A stretch of 23,230 nt of DNA, taken from the IMG/VR virus record IMGVR_UViG_3300047471_000334, positions 1 through 23,230 of that record; one strand, written 5' to 3'. The notes under the pieces are model-generated. The model ran no database searches and had not been told where the DNA came from. It was given only the letters and a program-made list of their open reading frames with translations. A program made the position numbers and the translations under genes. Source of the DNA: a virus. Shown here in pieces: positions 8,311-15,075 of the stretch (within the stretch, counting starts at the first letter, position 1; each line of letters opens with the position of its first letter).

Positions 8311-8313
8311 GGT

Positions 8314-9708
8314 CTATGGGTCGGCGTAGGTTGGCGAGCCGGAACTGGGCAGGTAGCCGAAGCCGGCCAGGAACAGGTAGTACTGCAGTTTCCCGGTCGC
8401 CGGTGCGCCGCCGGTGTCCGTGAAGATCAGCGTGTCGTCGAGCTTCCAGTTGACGAGGCCGGTAGCCGACTTCTGGCGCAGGATCCAGTAGGTACCGTCG
8501 ATCTGCATCCACGGGCACAAGATGCAGTCGTCAACGAGCAGGTAGCCGGTCGAGGCCGACATGGCCCATTCGATCTCGATCGTCAGCGCGTTCGCGTCGA
8601 AGTTCTTCGGCCAGTGGTTCTGGCCAATGGGGACGATGATCTCGGCCCAGTTCGCGCCGAGCGACGCTATCGAAGTCGTGACGGTCTGCGAGCCGAAGCG
8701 CACGACGACGTTGCCGCCGACGGCGGTTCCGATCGTCTTGTTGACCATTACACGCAGAAAGTACGGCGTGTTCGGGTCGAAGTTCTTGATGCGCATCTGC
8801 GACGTCGACTGCGTCACCGTGACCGTGAGACTGCCGCTGGACGTGATCTTGAGTGAACCGCTGATCTGCGAGCCCGGGTAGTCGCGGTAGAAGTTCGTCG
8901 TGTCCTGCGAAACCTGAGCGCCGTTGTTCTTCTCGGTCCAGTTCGAAAACTTCGGCGTGTTCGAGGCGTTGTAGTCGCTGAAGGAACTGTTGTTGAGCAG
9001 CGAGCCGCCGTCGCCGGTGCCCGCGTGCTTGCTCAGGAACGTCGTGCGCGACGCCTCGCCGCTGCCGTGTGCATTGGTCGTGCGCAGCAGGGAATCGAAG
9101 GACGCCGCCGCGCCGATGAACTGGAAGCGTTCGGCTTCCTTGTCGGCGCCGGTGTTCTGGTCCTGGATGCATCGGAAGGTCTTCTTCTCGACGTTGCAGG
9201 CTTCCAGGTTGAAGTTGTTCTGGTCGACCGTGAGCCGACTCATGGAGCCGTTGCCGACGATCGTGCCGACGCCGGCCACCGTGTTCGAGTTACCGGTGGT
9301 GCCCGTGGTGTCGAAGGTGATCGTCCGCGACTTGATCGTGAAGCCCTTCTGCACGTACCACTCGTACAGCGCGCGGAAGGCGTCGGCGAACGACCGGAAG
9401 CCCGACCCCGTGCCCATGCCGGCCGTCGCGTCGGCGGCCAGGATGCGCATGTACTCGTAGACCACCGGCGACAGCACGCCGGCGACGCCGTTCGGCGTGA
9501 GCATCGACGACAGCGCGGCGCGCATGTTGTCGGTGAAGTTGCTCATGGCGACCGGGAGGAAGTCGCCGATGAGGATGGTTTCGAGCGCGTTGAACTTGCC
9601 GGCCGAGGCGGCCATCGTGCCGTCGGCGAAGTTGCGCGTCGTCTCCAGCACATCAACCGCCGCCTTCCACTGGCTGACGATCTGCGCTTCGGTCGGGGTT
9701 CCAGCCAT
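8314..9708 (-). CDS. Virion protein with CBM4/9-like jelly-roll domain (464 aa)
   Basis: ATG at 9708 has a strong GGAGGG 8 nt upstream (9717-9722). Residues 1-120 are mainly helical (IVSQWKAAVDVLETTR; FADAFRALYEWYVQKG). Residues 125-235 form a middle region of unknown type (SMSRLTVDQNNFNLEACNVE, FQFIGAAASFDSLLRT). Residues about 236-400 read like a carbohydrate-binding module of the CBM4/9 jelly-roll type: it opens SLLNNSSFSD, has FSNWTEKNNG, a Gly/Ser strand GSLKITSSGSLTVTVTQS, TPYFLRVMVNK, a NWAEIIVPIG strand and closes with STGYLLVDDCIL, the characteristic last strand. The remaining 65 residues are beta-rich. I infer a structural protein that displays a glycan-binding domain at the neck or head. 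It forms a pair with the beta-helix gene that follows three bases later. Confidence 0.85.
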   Translation of the reverse strand: MAGTPTEAQIVSQWKAAVDVLETTRNFADGTMAASAGKFNALETILIGDFLPVAMSNFTDNMRAALSSMLTPNGVAGVLSPVVYEYMRILAADATAGMGTGSGFRSFADAFRALYEWYVQKGFTIKSRTITFDTTGTTGNSNTVAGVGTIVGNGSMSRLTVDQNNFNLEACNVEKKTFRCIQDQNTGADKEAERFQFIGAAASFDSLLRTTNAHGSGEASRTTFLSKHAGTGDGGSLLNNSSFSDYNASNTPKFSNWTEKNNGAQVSQDTTNFYRDYPGSQISGSLKITSSGSLTVTVTQSTSQMRIKNFDPNTPYFLRVMVNKTIGTAVGGNVVVRFGSQTVTTSIASLGANWAEIIVPIGQNHWPKNFDANALTIEIEWAMSASTGYLLVDDCILCPWMQIDGTYWILRQKSATGLVNWKLDDTLIFTDTGGAPATGKLQYYLFLAGFGYLPSSGSPTYADP

Positions 9709-9748
9709 CCGTCAGTCCCTCCCGGCACCGGGCCGGCGCGTGGTCGCT

Positions 9749-10357
9749 TCAGCTACCAATCAGCTCGTCGACGGTCGCGGGCTCCGGCCACACGATACCC
9801 GTCTTGTCCATCGTCTCGGGCGCTTCGTAGCCCTGCTGCCCGCGCGTCTGGTCCTCGCAGAGCACCATGAACATGTACTTCGCGGCGGGCTCGTCACCTT
9901 CGCGGTAGATGTACTCCCGCGTCGGGGCGTTCGTGTCCCTGCACTCCTGGACTTCGGCTTCCGTCGGGATCTCGACGAGTTCGCCGTTGAACTTCGGGAC
10001 CACCGAGTCGGTGGGCCGGCCCGGGGCGAAGGCGCCGAGGCCGCTGCTGTTGGCGCTCTTCTGGCGGATGACCAGCCGCGGCAGCTTCTCCTGGATCCGG
10101 CGGAGCCGGGTGAAGTCGACGAGCGTGATCGCGCCGACTCGCGCAATGCGCTGCGTGCGCGATTCGCCGGCGCGCGCCAGCAGGTCGTCGTTGGTCTTCG
10201 GGAACGACACTTCGCAACTGATGTCGCCCAGCGGGCAGTCAGGCGTCAGGCCGACCCAGTACCGGTAGGCTTTGACCGAACCGGCCGCGTTCTTCTTCAG
10301 ATCCCGGACCAGCGTTGAACCGGGAATCAGGGTCACGTTCGCGTCGAGGGTTTCCAA
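9749..10357 (-). CDS. Unassigned structural-module protein after the capsid gene (202 aa, TTG start)
   Basis: The frame has an upstream TGA just six bases before a TTG at 10357. That TTG has GGAG 8 nt upstream (10366-10369), so I take it as the start. An in-frame GTG (residue 8, 10336) is a weaker alternative. The protein begins with strands (NVTLIPGSTLVRDL), has VKAYRYWVGLTPDCPLGD with two Cys, a basic helix (FTRLRRIQEKLPRLVIR), and a polar C-terminal half with PTREYIYREGDEPAAKYMFMVL. There is no membrane segment or recognised catalytic motif. The position immediately after the major capsid gene and the terminator-like hairpin matches Mu gp35, but I cannot show homology. Acidic ending (TVDELIGS). 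Confidence 0.8.
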   Translation of the reverse strand: METLDANVTLIPGSTLVRDLKKNAAGSVKAYRYWVGLTPDCPLGDISCEVSFPKTNDDLLARAGESRTQRIARVGAITLVDFTRLRRIQEKLPRLVIRQKSANSSGLGAFAPGRPTDSVVPKFNGELVEIPTEAEVQECRDTNAPTREYIYREGDEPAAKYMFMVLCEDQTRGQQGYEAPETMDKTGIVWPEPATVDELIGS

Positions 10358-10365
10358 GCGTCAGT

Positions 10366-10369
10366 CTCC
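10366..10369 (-). promoter_or_regulatory. Ribosome binding site deciding a TTG start
   Basis: GGAG lies 8 nt before the TTG at 10357. There is no in-frame ATG near the start of this frame and a TGA closes it six bases upstream, so this site is the main reason for choosing TTG. Confidence 0.6.
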
Positions 10370-10397
10370 AGGCTCTGCGTGTTGCGCGCGGGTTGCA

Positions 10398-10434
10398 GAA
10401 AGGGGGCGCCGCCACCGCGCGTAGCGACGCCCCC
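10398..10434 (-). terminator. Terminator-like hairpin after the major capsid gene
   Basis: On the minus strand an 11-pair stem (GGGGGCGUCGC with GCGGCGCCCCC, one G-U wobble; arms 10424-10434 and 10402-10412) with an 11-base loop is followed by TTTCT (10397-10401). It lies in the 95-base gap after the capsid stop (10453) and before the next gene (10357). A hairpin with a short, interrupted U tract suggests partial termination or mRNA 3'-end protection, which would raise capsid expression over downstream genes. It could not be a full stop, because the downstream genes have no visible promoter of their own. Confidence 0.6.
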
Positions 10435-10452
10435 GGTCGTACTCGGGGCCGG

Positions 10453-11463
10453 TTAGGCGATCTTGATGGCCGAGAACGGCAGGGCGACGCCGGCGCCGAC
10501 GCGCTTGTCCCACTGCACGTACTCCTGGCCGGTGTTGCGCGTGGTGTCGCTGTTGTTGTCGCCGATCAGCGAGCTGAACTCCATCAGCGGCTGGCGGTCG
10601 AGCATGAACAGCGGCTTCTTCGGCGCGCCCTTGAGGATGACGAACCAAGTCGTCGAGGTCGTGATGCGCTGCGTGCCCCACAACGTGCAGTCGCGGCTGG
10701 CGTCCTGCACGATGTTCGTCGGCGTGACGCCAAGGGCGAGCGTGCCGGTCATCACGCCGGCGGTGGTGAGGCCGAGGCCCTGGCGGCGCTGCAGGAAAGC
10801 CTGCTCGAACTGCAGGGTGGCGGCGGCCGGGTAGATGACCACGAAGCCCTGCTGGATGACTTCGTCACTCCACAGGGGCTGGCCCTTGCCGTCCTGCATC
10901 AGCCGGAACTGGGCGATGGCGGCGTAGAAGTCCGTGAGGATCGCCGACACCGAGGTGGTGCCCGACGTCGACAGCAGGTTGCCGTTGGTGACGCCGAAGC
11001 GCGCGGCACCGCCGGCGGTCGTCGCGAACATCGCGGCGCCGTCCGGGGCGTTCTGCGTCGCCGGCAGCGTGTTGGTCGTCGCGAGCAGCAGGTCGAAGGC
11101 CATTCGCTCAGGCAGCAGCGCGGCCGACATGCCGGTCTGGCGCGCCGAGTCGTAGAGCGATGACGTCTGATCGTCCGCGCGGTCGTCGCGATGCCACGAG
11201 ATGCGCCGGCCGAAGTTGTAGATGGGCACCGTGAACGTCACGGAGCGGTTCGCGTCTTCGGGGATCGGATCGCCGCGGCGCCAGAAGGCGACGTGCGGGG
11301 CCGCTTCGAAGTAGGCGAACTCGTGCTGGCGGTTCCAGGCCGTCAACCCGTCCATGATGAGCGAAAGGCGACCGTCCGCCTGCCGGTTCTGGACGGCGAG
11401 GTACGTGTCGGCGAACTCGGTCCGCAGACCGTTCGCGAGGACTGAACTGGCAACAACATCCAT
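10453..11463 (-). CDS. Major capsid protein, Mu gpT-like (336 aa)
   Basis: The 336-residue length, position and motifs fit the Mu-like major head subunit gpT. An N-terminal helical region (GLRTEFADTYLAV) is followed by a stretch with FTVPIYNFGRRISWHRDDRAD (about 76-96), a region LPERMAFDLLLATTNTLP, the strand IQQGFVVIYPAAATLQFEQA, and a C-terminus with GQEYVQWDKRVGAGVALPFS, close to the usual gpT ending. It would form the shell after scaffold-guided assembly. ATG at 11463; the Shine-Dalgarno is weak (GCGAGA about 8 nt upstream). The terminator-like hairpin that follows suggests it is expressed more than later genes. Neighbours are the decoration-type gene upstream and neck genes downstream. 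Confidence 0.88.
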   Translation of the reverse strand: MDVVASSVLANGLRTEFADTYLAVQNRQADGRLSLIMDGLTAWNRQHEFAYFEAAPHVAFWRRGDPIPEDANRSVTFTVPIYNFGRRISWHRDDRADDQTSSLYDSARQTGMSAALLPERMAFDLLLATTNTLPATQNAPDGAAMFATTAGGAARFGVTNGNLLSTSGTTSVSAILTDFYAAIAQFRLMQDGKGQPLWSDEVIQQGFVVIYPAAATLQFEQAFLQRRQGLGLTTAGVMTGTLALGVTPTNIVQDASRDCTLWGTQRITTSTTWFVILKGAPKKPLFMLDRQPLMEFSSLIGDNNSDTTRNTGQEYVQWDKRVGAGVALPFSAIKIA

Positions 11464-11517
11464 GGTCGAATCTCGCTAGGTTCAGGAAAGGGTGGCGGTC
11501 AGGCGATCGTCCGTGGC

Positions 11518-11970
11518 CTACTGGCCGAGGTACTCGCTCGGGGTGAAGAGCTGCACGTCGAATGACGTCGCGCTGTTGAAACTCTTGATCCAGCCGACGG
11601 CCTTGACGTTGGTGTTCGCGGTCGTGGTCAGGTCGGCCGAAGCGTTGCTCGTCGCGCAGTAGACGAGGTCGTTGACGTTGGCGATCGTCGAGGCGTTGGC
11701 CACGGGCACGCCGAGCAGGATCTTGCCGGACTCGTCCACTCGGGCGCGCACGTTCGGCGTGACGCCGGTGTTGCCGAGGACGTCGAACTCGACGACGCCG
11801 ACGAACTTGCTTGTCGCGACGTCACCGCCCGGCCACAAGTCGAGGGTGCCGGCCGCCAGCGTGCCGACGAGCATGCCGGCGTAGAGCTGCAGGGCGTTCG
11901 TGACGACGTAGGTGCCGTAGACGCCGCGCGTCGAAGAAGGAAGGATGATGTTCGCAGTCTGCGTGGCCAT
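11518..11970 (-). CDS. Probable head decoration/capsid cement protein (150 aa)
   Basis: This 150-residue beta-rich protein lies between the protease/scaffold and the major capsid genes, the usual place for decoration proteins (lambda gpD/Mu gp33 position). It starts MATQTANIILPSSTRGVY and shows VTNALQLYAGMLVGTLAAGT, a Gly-Pro turn (LWPGGD), FVGVVEFDVLGN, then a strand-rich second half with ILLGVPVANASTI, DLVYCATSN and a final FDVQLFTPSEYLGQ. The pattern of a single barrel with 'level, reset, update' strands is common to DUF2190/cement-like proteins. ATG at 11970 with only a weak purine tract (GAGAAAAG) upstream. Family placement is inferred from position, size and fold pattern. Confidence 0.8.
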   Translation of the reverse strand: MATQTANIILPSSTRGVYGTYVVTNALQLYAGMLVGTLAAGTLDLWPGGDVATSKFVGVVEFDVLGNTGVTPNVRARVDESGKILLGVPVANASTIANVNDLVYCATSNASADLTTTANTNVKAVGWIKSFNSATSFDVQLFTPSEYLGQ

Positions 11971-12020
11971 GGTCTTTTCTCGGGTTCCGGTCGGTCAGTA
12001 GTCGGGGGAAGCGGCGAGGA

Positions 12021-12569
12021 TCAGCCGGTGACGGCGACCTTCTTCTTGATGACGAAGCGCTTGTCCACGCCCGCCATGTTGATCGCGATGTAGCGTTCCT
12101 CGCTCGTGCGGACGAAGCCCTTCTCGTTCTGGATCTGCCACTCGCGGGCGAAGTTCGTGGCCTTCTCGACGGCTTCGGTGCCGAACTCGGTGTACTCCAG
12201 CGCAGCCGGGCTGGCGTTCGCCGGCATGCCGCCGGCGAAGTTCGCTGCGTCGCTGCCGCGCTCGCGCGGCACCGCGGCGAAGGTCGTCACCATGCTGTCG
12301 ACGTACGCCTTGAAGGCGGCGGCGCCGTGCTCCGCGTGGAACTTGGTGAGCGTTTTCTCAGGCTCGGCGCCGAGCGGCCGGCCGTCGAGACGCTTCAGCG
12401 CGTCGGCGACGTCGTCCTTGCGCTGCTGCAGCTTGTCGCGCTCGATGCCCTGCGCCTTCAGCGCGGCGACTTCGCCTTGCAGCGCGGCCATCTGCACCAC
12501 GCTGGTCTCGTCCTTCTTGTCGGCGGGAGTGGAAACGTCGGTCTTCTTGTTGGGTTCCATGGCGCTCAT
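12021..12569 (-). CDS. Nested in-frame scaffold protein (candidate internal start, 182 aa)
   Basis: Within the protease gene an in-frame ATG at 12569 (Met306) is preceded by GGCGGAGAGAGC, with GGAG (12575-12578) 5 nt away, one of the better ribosome sites in the window. A product from here would have 182 residues: a coiled-coil segment (about 330-366 of the parent, AALQGEVAALKAQGIERDKL onward) and a C-terminal basic part (VDKRFVIKKKVAVTG). This is the layout of Mu gpZ inside gpI and of lambda Nu3 inside C, where a scaffold is translated from inside the protease gene. I see the site; expression is inferred. Confidence 0.55.
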   Translation of the reverse strand: MSAMEPNKKTDVSTPADKKDETSVVQMAALQGEVAALKAQGIERDKLQQRKDDVADALKRLDGRPLGAEPEKTLTKFHAEHGAAAFKAYVDSMVTTFAAVPRERGSDAANFAGGMPANASPAALEYTEFGTEAVEKATNFAREWQIQNEKGFVRTSEERYIAINMAGVDKRFVIKKKVAVTG

Positions 12570-13484
12570 GCTCTCTCCGCCGGGGACGGCAGCCTTTGCC
12601 GGCCCGGACAGGGAATCGGGGTTTGCGGAAGTGGCGGCCTTGCGGCGAATCGCGTCGATGGCCGCCGTGATCGCTGCAAGGTCGGCGATGGTCAGCGTGC
12701 CGTCTTCGATCATCTGAACGACCGTCGCGGCCGGGCCGCTGGTCGCGTCCATCGGCTGTTCGTCCTTGCCCTCGCCGGGCGCGGGCACGCCGGCACCTGA
12801 GCCGGAGTCGCCGCCTTCCTTCGCCGGCGGCTGCGTCTTCTTCGGCGGCGTGCCTTCGTCCTTCTTGTCGGTCTTGTCGGCCTTGTCTGCCTTCGGCTCG
12901 TCTTCGAACACGATGGCGCCGCCCTTCTCGCGCGCGAAGAACACGGGTTCCGTCGGCGACAGCTCGGCGGGCCAGTCCCGCTGCTCGCTCTTGAACGTCG
13001 CCACCTGCACGTTGTCGATGATGCTGCTGACCATCAGCATCGGCAGTTCGAGGTACGGCGCCTCGTGGTCGAGCAGCGCGAGCGAATTGAGCTGCGGCTT
13101 GTCGGCGTTGAAGATCTCGACCGAGCGGTACGGCAGGCGCTTCTGCAGCACATCGACGCCGACAGTGGCGTCGGTGATGACGAGGTCGGCCAGCACGGCG
13201 ATCTTCGGTTCGCCCTTGAAGACGATGCGTTTCGTGCCAGTGATGCGGAAGTAGCCGGCCGCGCGCACCGGGTCCGTCAAGGCGATCTTGTCGTGATGCT
13301 TGACGTGCAGCGGCGGGTAGTAGCCTTCGAGTTCGGCCTGCATCGCGCAGTCGACGGCCGCCTTGATCCACGTCACGTCGAAGTCGTGATCCCCGCGCTT
13401 GCACTCGACGAAGATCGGCACGTCTCGGATCGTGAGCGTCCCGTCTGCCGCACGCACCGCTCGGTAGCCGACGATTGGGTCCAT
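12021..13484 (-). CDS. Prohead protease with C-terminal scaffold (Mu I-like, 487 aa)
   Basis: The N-terminal about 190 residues look like a phage prohead protease. YYPPLHVKHHD (55-65) gives candidate catalytic His60/His63/His64, LPYRSVEIF (117-125) a candidate nucleophile Ser121, and LLDHEAP (137-143) a second His140. A Ser-His-His arrangement is typical of assemblin-type proteases, but which residues act here is inferred. A Lys/Asp/Pro-rich linker (about 196-245) joins to a second part with a short helical segment (VVQMIEDGTLTIADLAAIT) and a coiled-coil scaffold. It would act in prohead assembly and maturation. ATG at 13484 lies four bases after the preceding stop, with no clear Shine-Dalgarno (coupled). 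An internal start for the scaffold is described separately. Confidence 0.87.
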   Translation of the reverse strand: MDPIVGYRAVRAADGTLTIRDVPIFVECKRGDHDFDVTWIKAAVDCAMQAELEGYYPPLHVKHHDKIALTDPVRAAGYFRITGTKRIVFKGEPKIAVLADLVITDATVGVDVLQKRLPYRSVEIFNADKPQLNSLALLDHEAPYLELPMLMVSSIIDNVQVATFKSEQRDWPAELSPTEPVFFAREKGGAIVFEDEPKADKADKTDKKDEGTPPKKTQPPAKEGGDSGSGAGVPAPGEGKDEQPMDATSGPAATVVQMIEDGTLTIADLAAITAAIDAIRRKAATSANPDSLSGPAKAAVPGGESMSAMEPNKKTDVSTPADKKDETSVVQMAALQGEVAALKAQGIERDKLQQRKDDVADALKRLDGRPLGAEPEKTLTKFHAEHGAAAFKAYVDSMVTTFAAVPRERGSDAANFAGGMPANASPAALEYTEFGTEAVEKATNFAREWQIQNEKGFVRTSEERYIAINMAGVDKRFVIKKKVAVTG

Positions 13485-13488
13485 GTGG

Positions 13489-14019
13489 TCAGGTCGCCGC
13501 GAAGGCGCTCCGGTCGATACCGAGACGAATGCAGATCTGCGCTGCGTTGCCGAGCGCGATCGCGGTGCGCGCGATCAGCAGCCCGTACAGGTTGCCGTAG
13601 TAGACCATCGGCACGTACGCGGCACTCGACAGGTCGACACCGCGGTAGACGTCGAGCGCGCCGGCCGTGACCTTGTTCGCGGTCTTGAAGCTGACCATGC
13701 CGATGAGCTTCGCTTGATCCGCGGCGACGAGCGCACACGCGGCATTGTCCGCGGCAGCCGTCGGCACCGCGTCGAACAGCAGCAGGTCGAAGTCCATCGC
13801 CGCGGCGAGGCTCTGCGTCAGGTAGGCGTCCAGGACTTGACCGCCGCACGTCTGGCCCTCAGTGAACTGCAGGTAGTTCGAAGCGCCGGTCGTGTCGCTG
13901 ATCTGATCGCCGAGCGCGTAGGCGGTCGCGTCCGCCGGCCGCGTGAACTGCACCATTGCCGAGCTGTAGCCGTTCGGCCAGTTCGTCTTCGTGGTGTTGG
14001 TGTTGACGGTTGCGGGCAT
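13489..14019 (-). CDS. Small head-module structural protein (176 aa)
   Basis: A 176-residue beta-rich protein beginning MPATVNTNTTKTNWPNGYSS. It contains MVQFTRPADATAYALGDQIS (about 22-41), a phrase seen in many small phage structural proteins of unknown function (by memory, not searched), and a second half with strands VSFKTANKVTAGALDVYRG and helix ARTAIALGNAAQICIRLG. It lies between the minor head protein and the protease, where Mu has no equivalent. A head decoration or fibre-base role is plausible but unproven. ATG at 14019 follows the stop of the 38-residue micro-ORF by three bases and has no clear Shine-Dalgarno of its own, so it may depend on translation through that micro-ORF or on its RNA structure. 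Confidence 0.83.
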   Translation of the reverse strand: MPATVNTNTTKTNWPNGYSSAMVQFTRPADATAYALGDQISDTTGASNYLQFTEGQTCGGQVLDAYLTQSLAAAMDFDLLLFDAVPTAAADNAACALVAADQAKLIGMVSFKTANKVTAGALDVYRGVDLSSAAYVPMVYYGNLYGLLIARTAIALGNAAQICIRLGIDRSAFAAT

Positions 14020-14022
14020 GGC

Positions 14023-14139
14023 TCAGCTGCCTGTTGCAACAACAGTCGGCGCAACAATCGTTGTTCCAACAAAGGTTGTTGCAACGAAAGCTGTGGTAAC
14101 AACTATCACGGCCGGGAACCCTATCCATGGTGTGTGCAT
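14023..14139 (-). CDS. Micro-ORF of pentapeptide repeats (38 aa)
   Basis: Between the minor head protein stop (14152) and the next start (14019) a 38-codon frame runs from ATG 14139 to TGA 14023. The product starts MHTPWIGFPAVIVVTTAFVA and has five near-repeats of the type Thr/Ala-Val/Phe/Ile-Val-Ala/Gly-Thr (residues 12-36), ending GS. It is Val/Thr/Ala-rich and hydrophobic, with no charged residue after the start region. A GGGG 10 nt upstream is a weak ribosome site. It exactly fills the gap, 12 bases after one gene and three before the next, as operon genes here do. It could be a real small protein, a leader peptide, or a chance frame across a repeat. Confidence 0.45.
   Translation of the reverse strand: MHTPWIGFPAVIVVTTAFVATTFVGTTIVAPTVVATGS
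14032..14106 (-). repeat. Five 15-base tandem repeats with palindromic cores
   Basis: On the minus strand five 15-base units carry the core TTGTTGCAACA in variant form (units at 14032, 14047, 14062, 14077 and 14092). GTTGCAAC is self-complementary. GTTGCAACAAC and GTTGTTGCAAC (14075-14085 and 14033-14043) form a perfect 11-base inverted repeat. The stretch is visibly richer in A and T than its surroundings. It may fold in the mRNA just upstream of the 176-residue gene. Confidence 0.7.
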
Positions 14140-14151
14140 CAGCGCAAGCCC

Positions 14152-15075
14152 CTAGTGCCTGAATCCGGGATCCGGGTAGGCGCCCGCCGGCACCGCGCTG
14201 TTGATGACGACCCCGTTGCGCAGCCGGCCCTGCTGCGTCAGCTCGTAGGCCGTGACGTGCGAGACTTGACAGCGGCAGTTGTAGCCGAGTGGGGGCGCCA
14301 ACTGGGCCCAGGCCGGGTGCTCGACGGCCAGCACCATGCCGTCCGCGGCACCGTGGTTGTGCCGGGTGTCGGAATCGCCCACGGCGTCGAAGCGGAAGGC
14401 CGGCACCGCCGTTCGGATGTCCTGGTCTTGCGCCTGCTTGAAGCGGCCGGCGGTGACCGCCGTGTTGACGTTCGTGCGGAAGGCCATGCGGGCGTACGAC
14501 TCGGACCACGCCGACGTCCGGGCCGCCACGACGTTCGCGCGCATGGCTAGCCTGCGCCCGGCTTCCGTCTCGCCGAGCCCTTCCTTGAAGGCCCGCGCGA
14601 TGTACGCCTGGGCTTCCTCGGCCACCGTCTGCTCGACGGCGCGCACGAAGGCCATGACGTGCCCGGCTTCGTAGGCCCGGGCGATGCCCTGCGCCGTGCG
14701 CTCGGCGGCCGGCCGCACGACGATCGGCACCCGGGTGACGATGTCTTCCAGCGCTTCGGCGAAGGTGACGCGCGGCACGATGGACTGCACCGGCGCAGCG
14801 GCGAAGCGCAGCAGCTCGCCGACTTGATGCGCGAAGCGGCCGTGCACCGGCTCGGCGAGCTCCTGGGCCGCCGCCTGCAGCGTCATTGCCGCGCCGAGCA
14901 TCGCCGATAGGCCCATCGTTTCCGCCATCGTCTTCTGCAGCGCCGCGCGAGCGTCCGCGGCTGCCGGGGCGTTGCTGGTGATGAGCGCAACGAGCAGGTC
15001 GTGCACCGCATAGAAGTAGGGCTTCGCGTAGCGCCCGGTCACGTCTTCCAGGAACTTCGTCGCGTCGAGGTTCAT
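14152..15075 (-). CDS. Minor head protein, Mu F / SPP1 gp7-like (307 aa)
   Basis: ATG at 15075 overlaps the portal stop as ATGA (15072-15075); the longer frame to 15360 is a shadow of the portal gene. The protein is mainly helical to about residue 180. It then has the family block: ARTSAWSESYARMAFRTNVN (185-204), AGRFKQAQDQDIRTAVPAFR (209-228), a DxDTRHNHGAADG segment (234-246), PAWAQLAPPLGYNCRC (254-269) ending in the conserved Asn-Cys-Arg-Cys. Family members bind the portal and help in head assembly or DNA packaging. C-terminal PDPGFRH is a common ending pattern in this group. The order portal then F-like is that of Mu. Confidence 0.92.
   Translation of the reverse strand: MNLDATKFLEDVTGRYAKPYFYAVHDLLVALITSNAPAAADARAALQKTMAETMGLSAMLGAAMTLQAAAQELAEPVHGRFAHQVGELLRFAAAPVQSIVPRVTFAEALEDIVTRVPIVVRPAAERTAQGIARAYEAGHVMAFVRAVEQTVAEEAQAYIARAFKEGLGETEAGRRLAMRANVVAARTSAWSESYARMAFRTNVNTAVTAGRFKQAQDQDIRTAVPAFRFDAVGDSDTRHNHGAADGMVLAVEHPAWAQLAPPLGYNCRCQVSHVTAYELTQQGRLRNGVVINSAVPAGAYPDPGFRH

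Noticed and set aside
7411-8856. 481-residue plus-strand frame
   Set aside because: Antisense to the beta-helix and CBM-like genes; composition is Arg/Ala/Asp-rich with no domain and no ribosome site in operon context.
9709-9748. GC-rich gap with a CCCG/CGGG mini-hairpin as terminator
   Set aside because: The stem is only four pairs, has no U tract and overlaps a strong ribosome site for the next gene.
14032-14106. Possible CRISPR array
   Set aside because: Units are 15 bases, contiguous, imperfect and in reading frame; there are no spacers and no cas genes.
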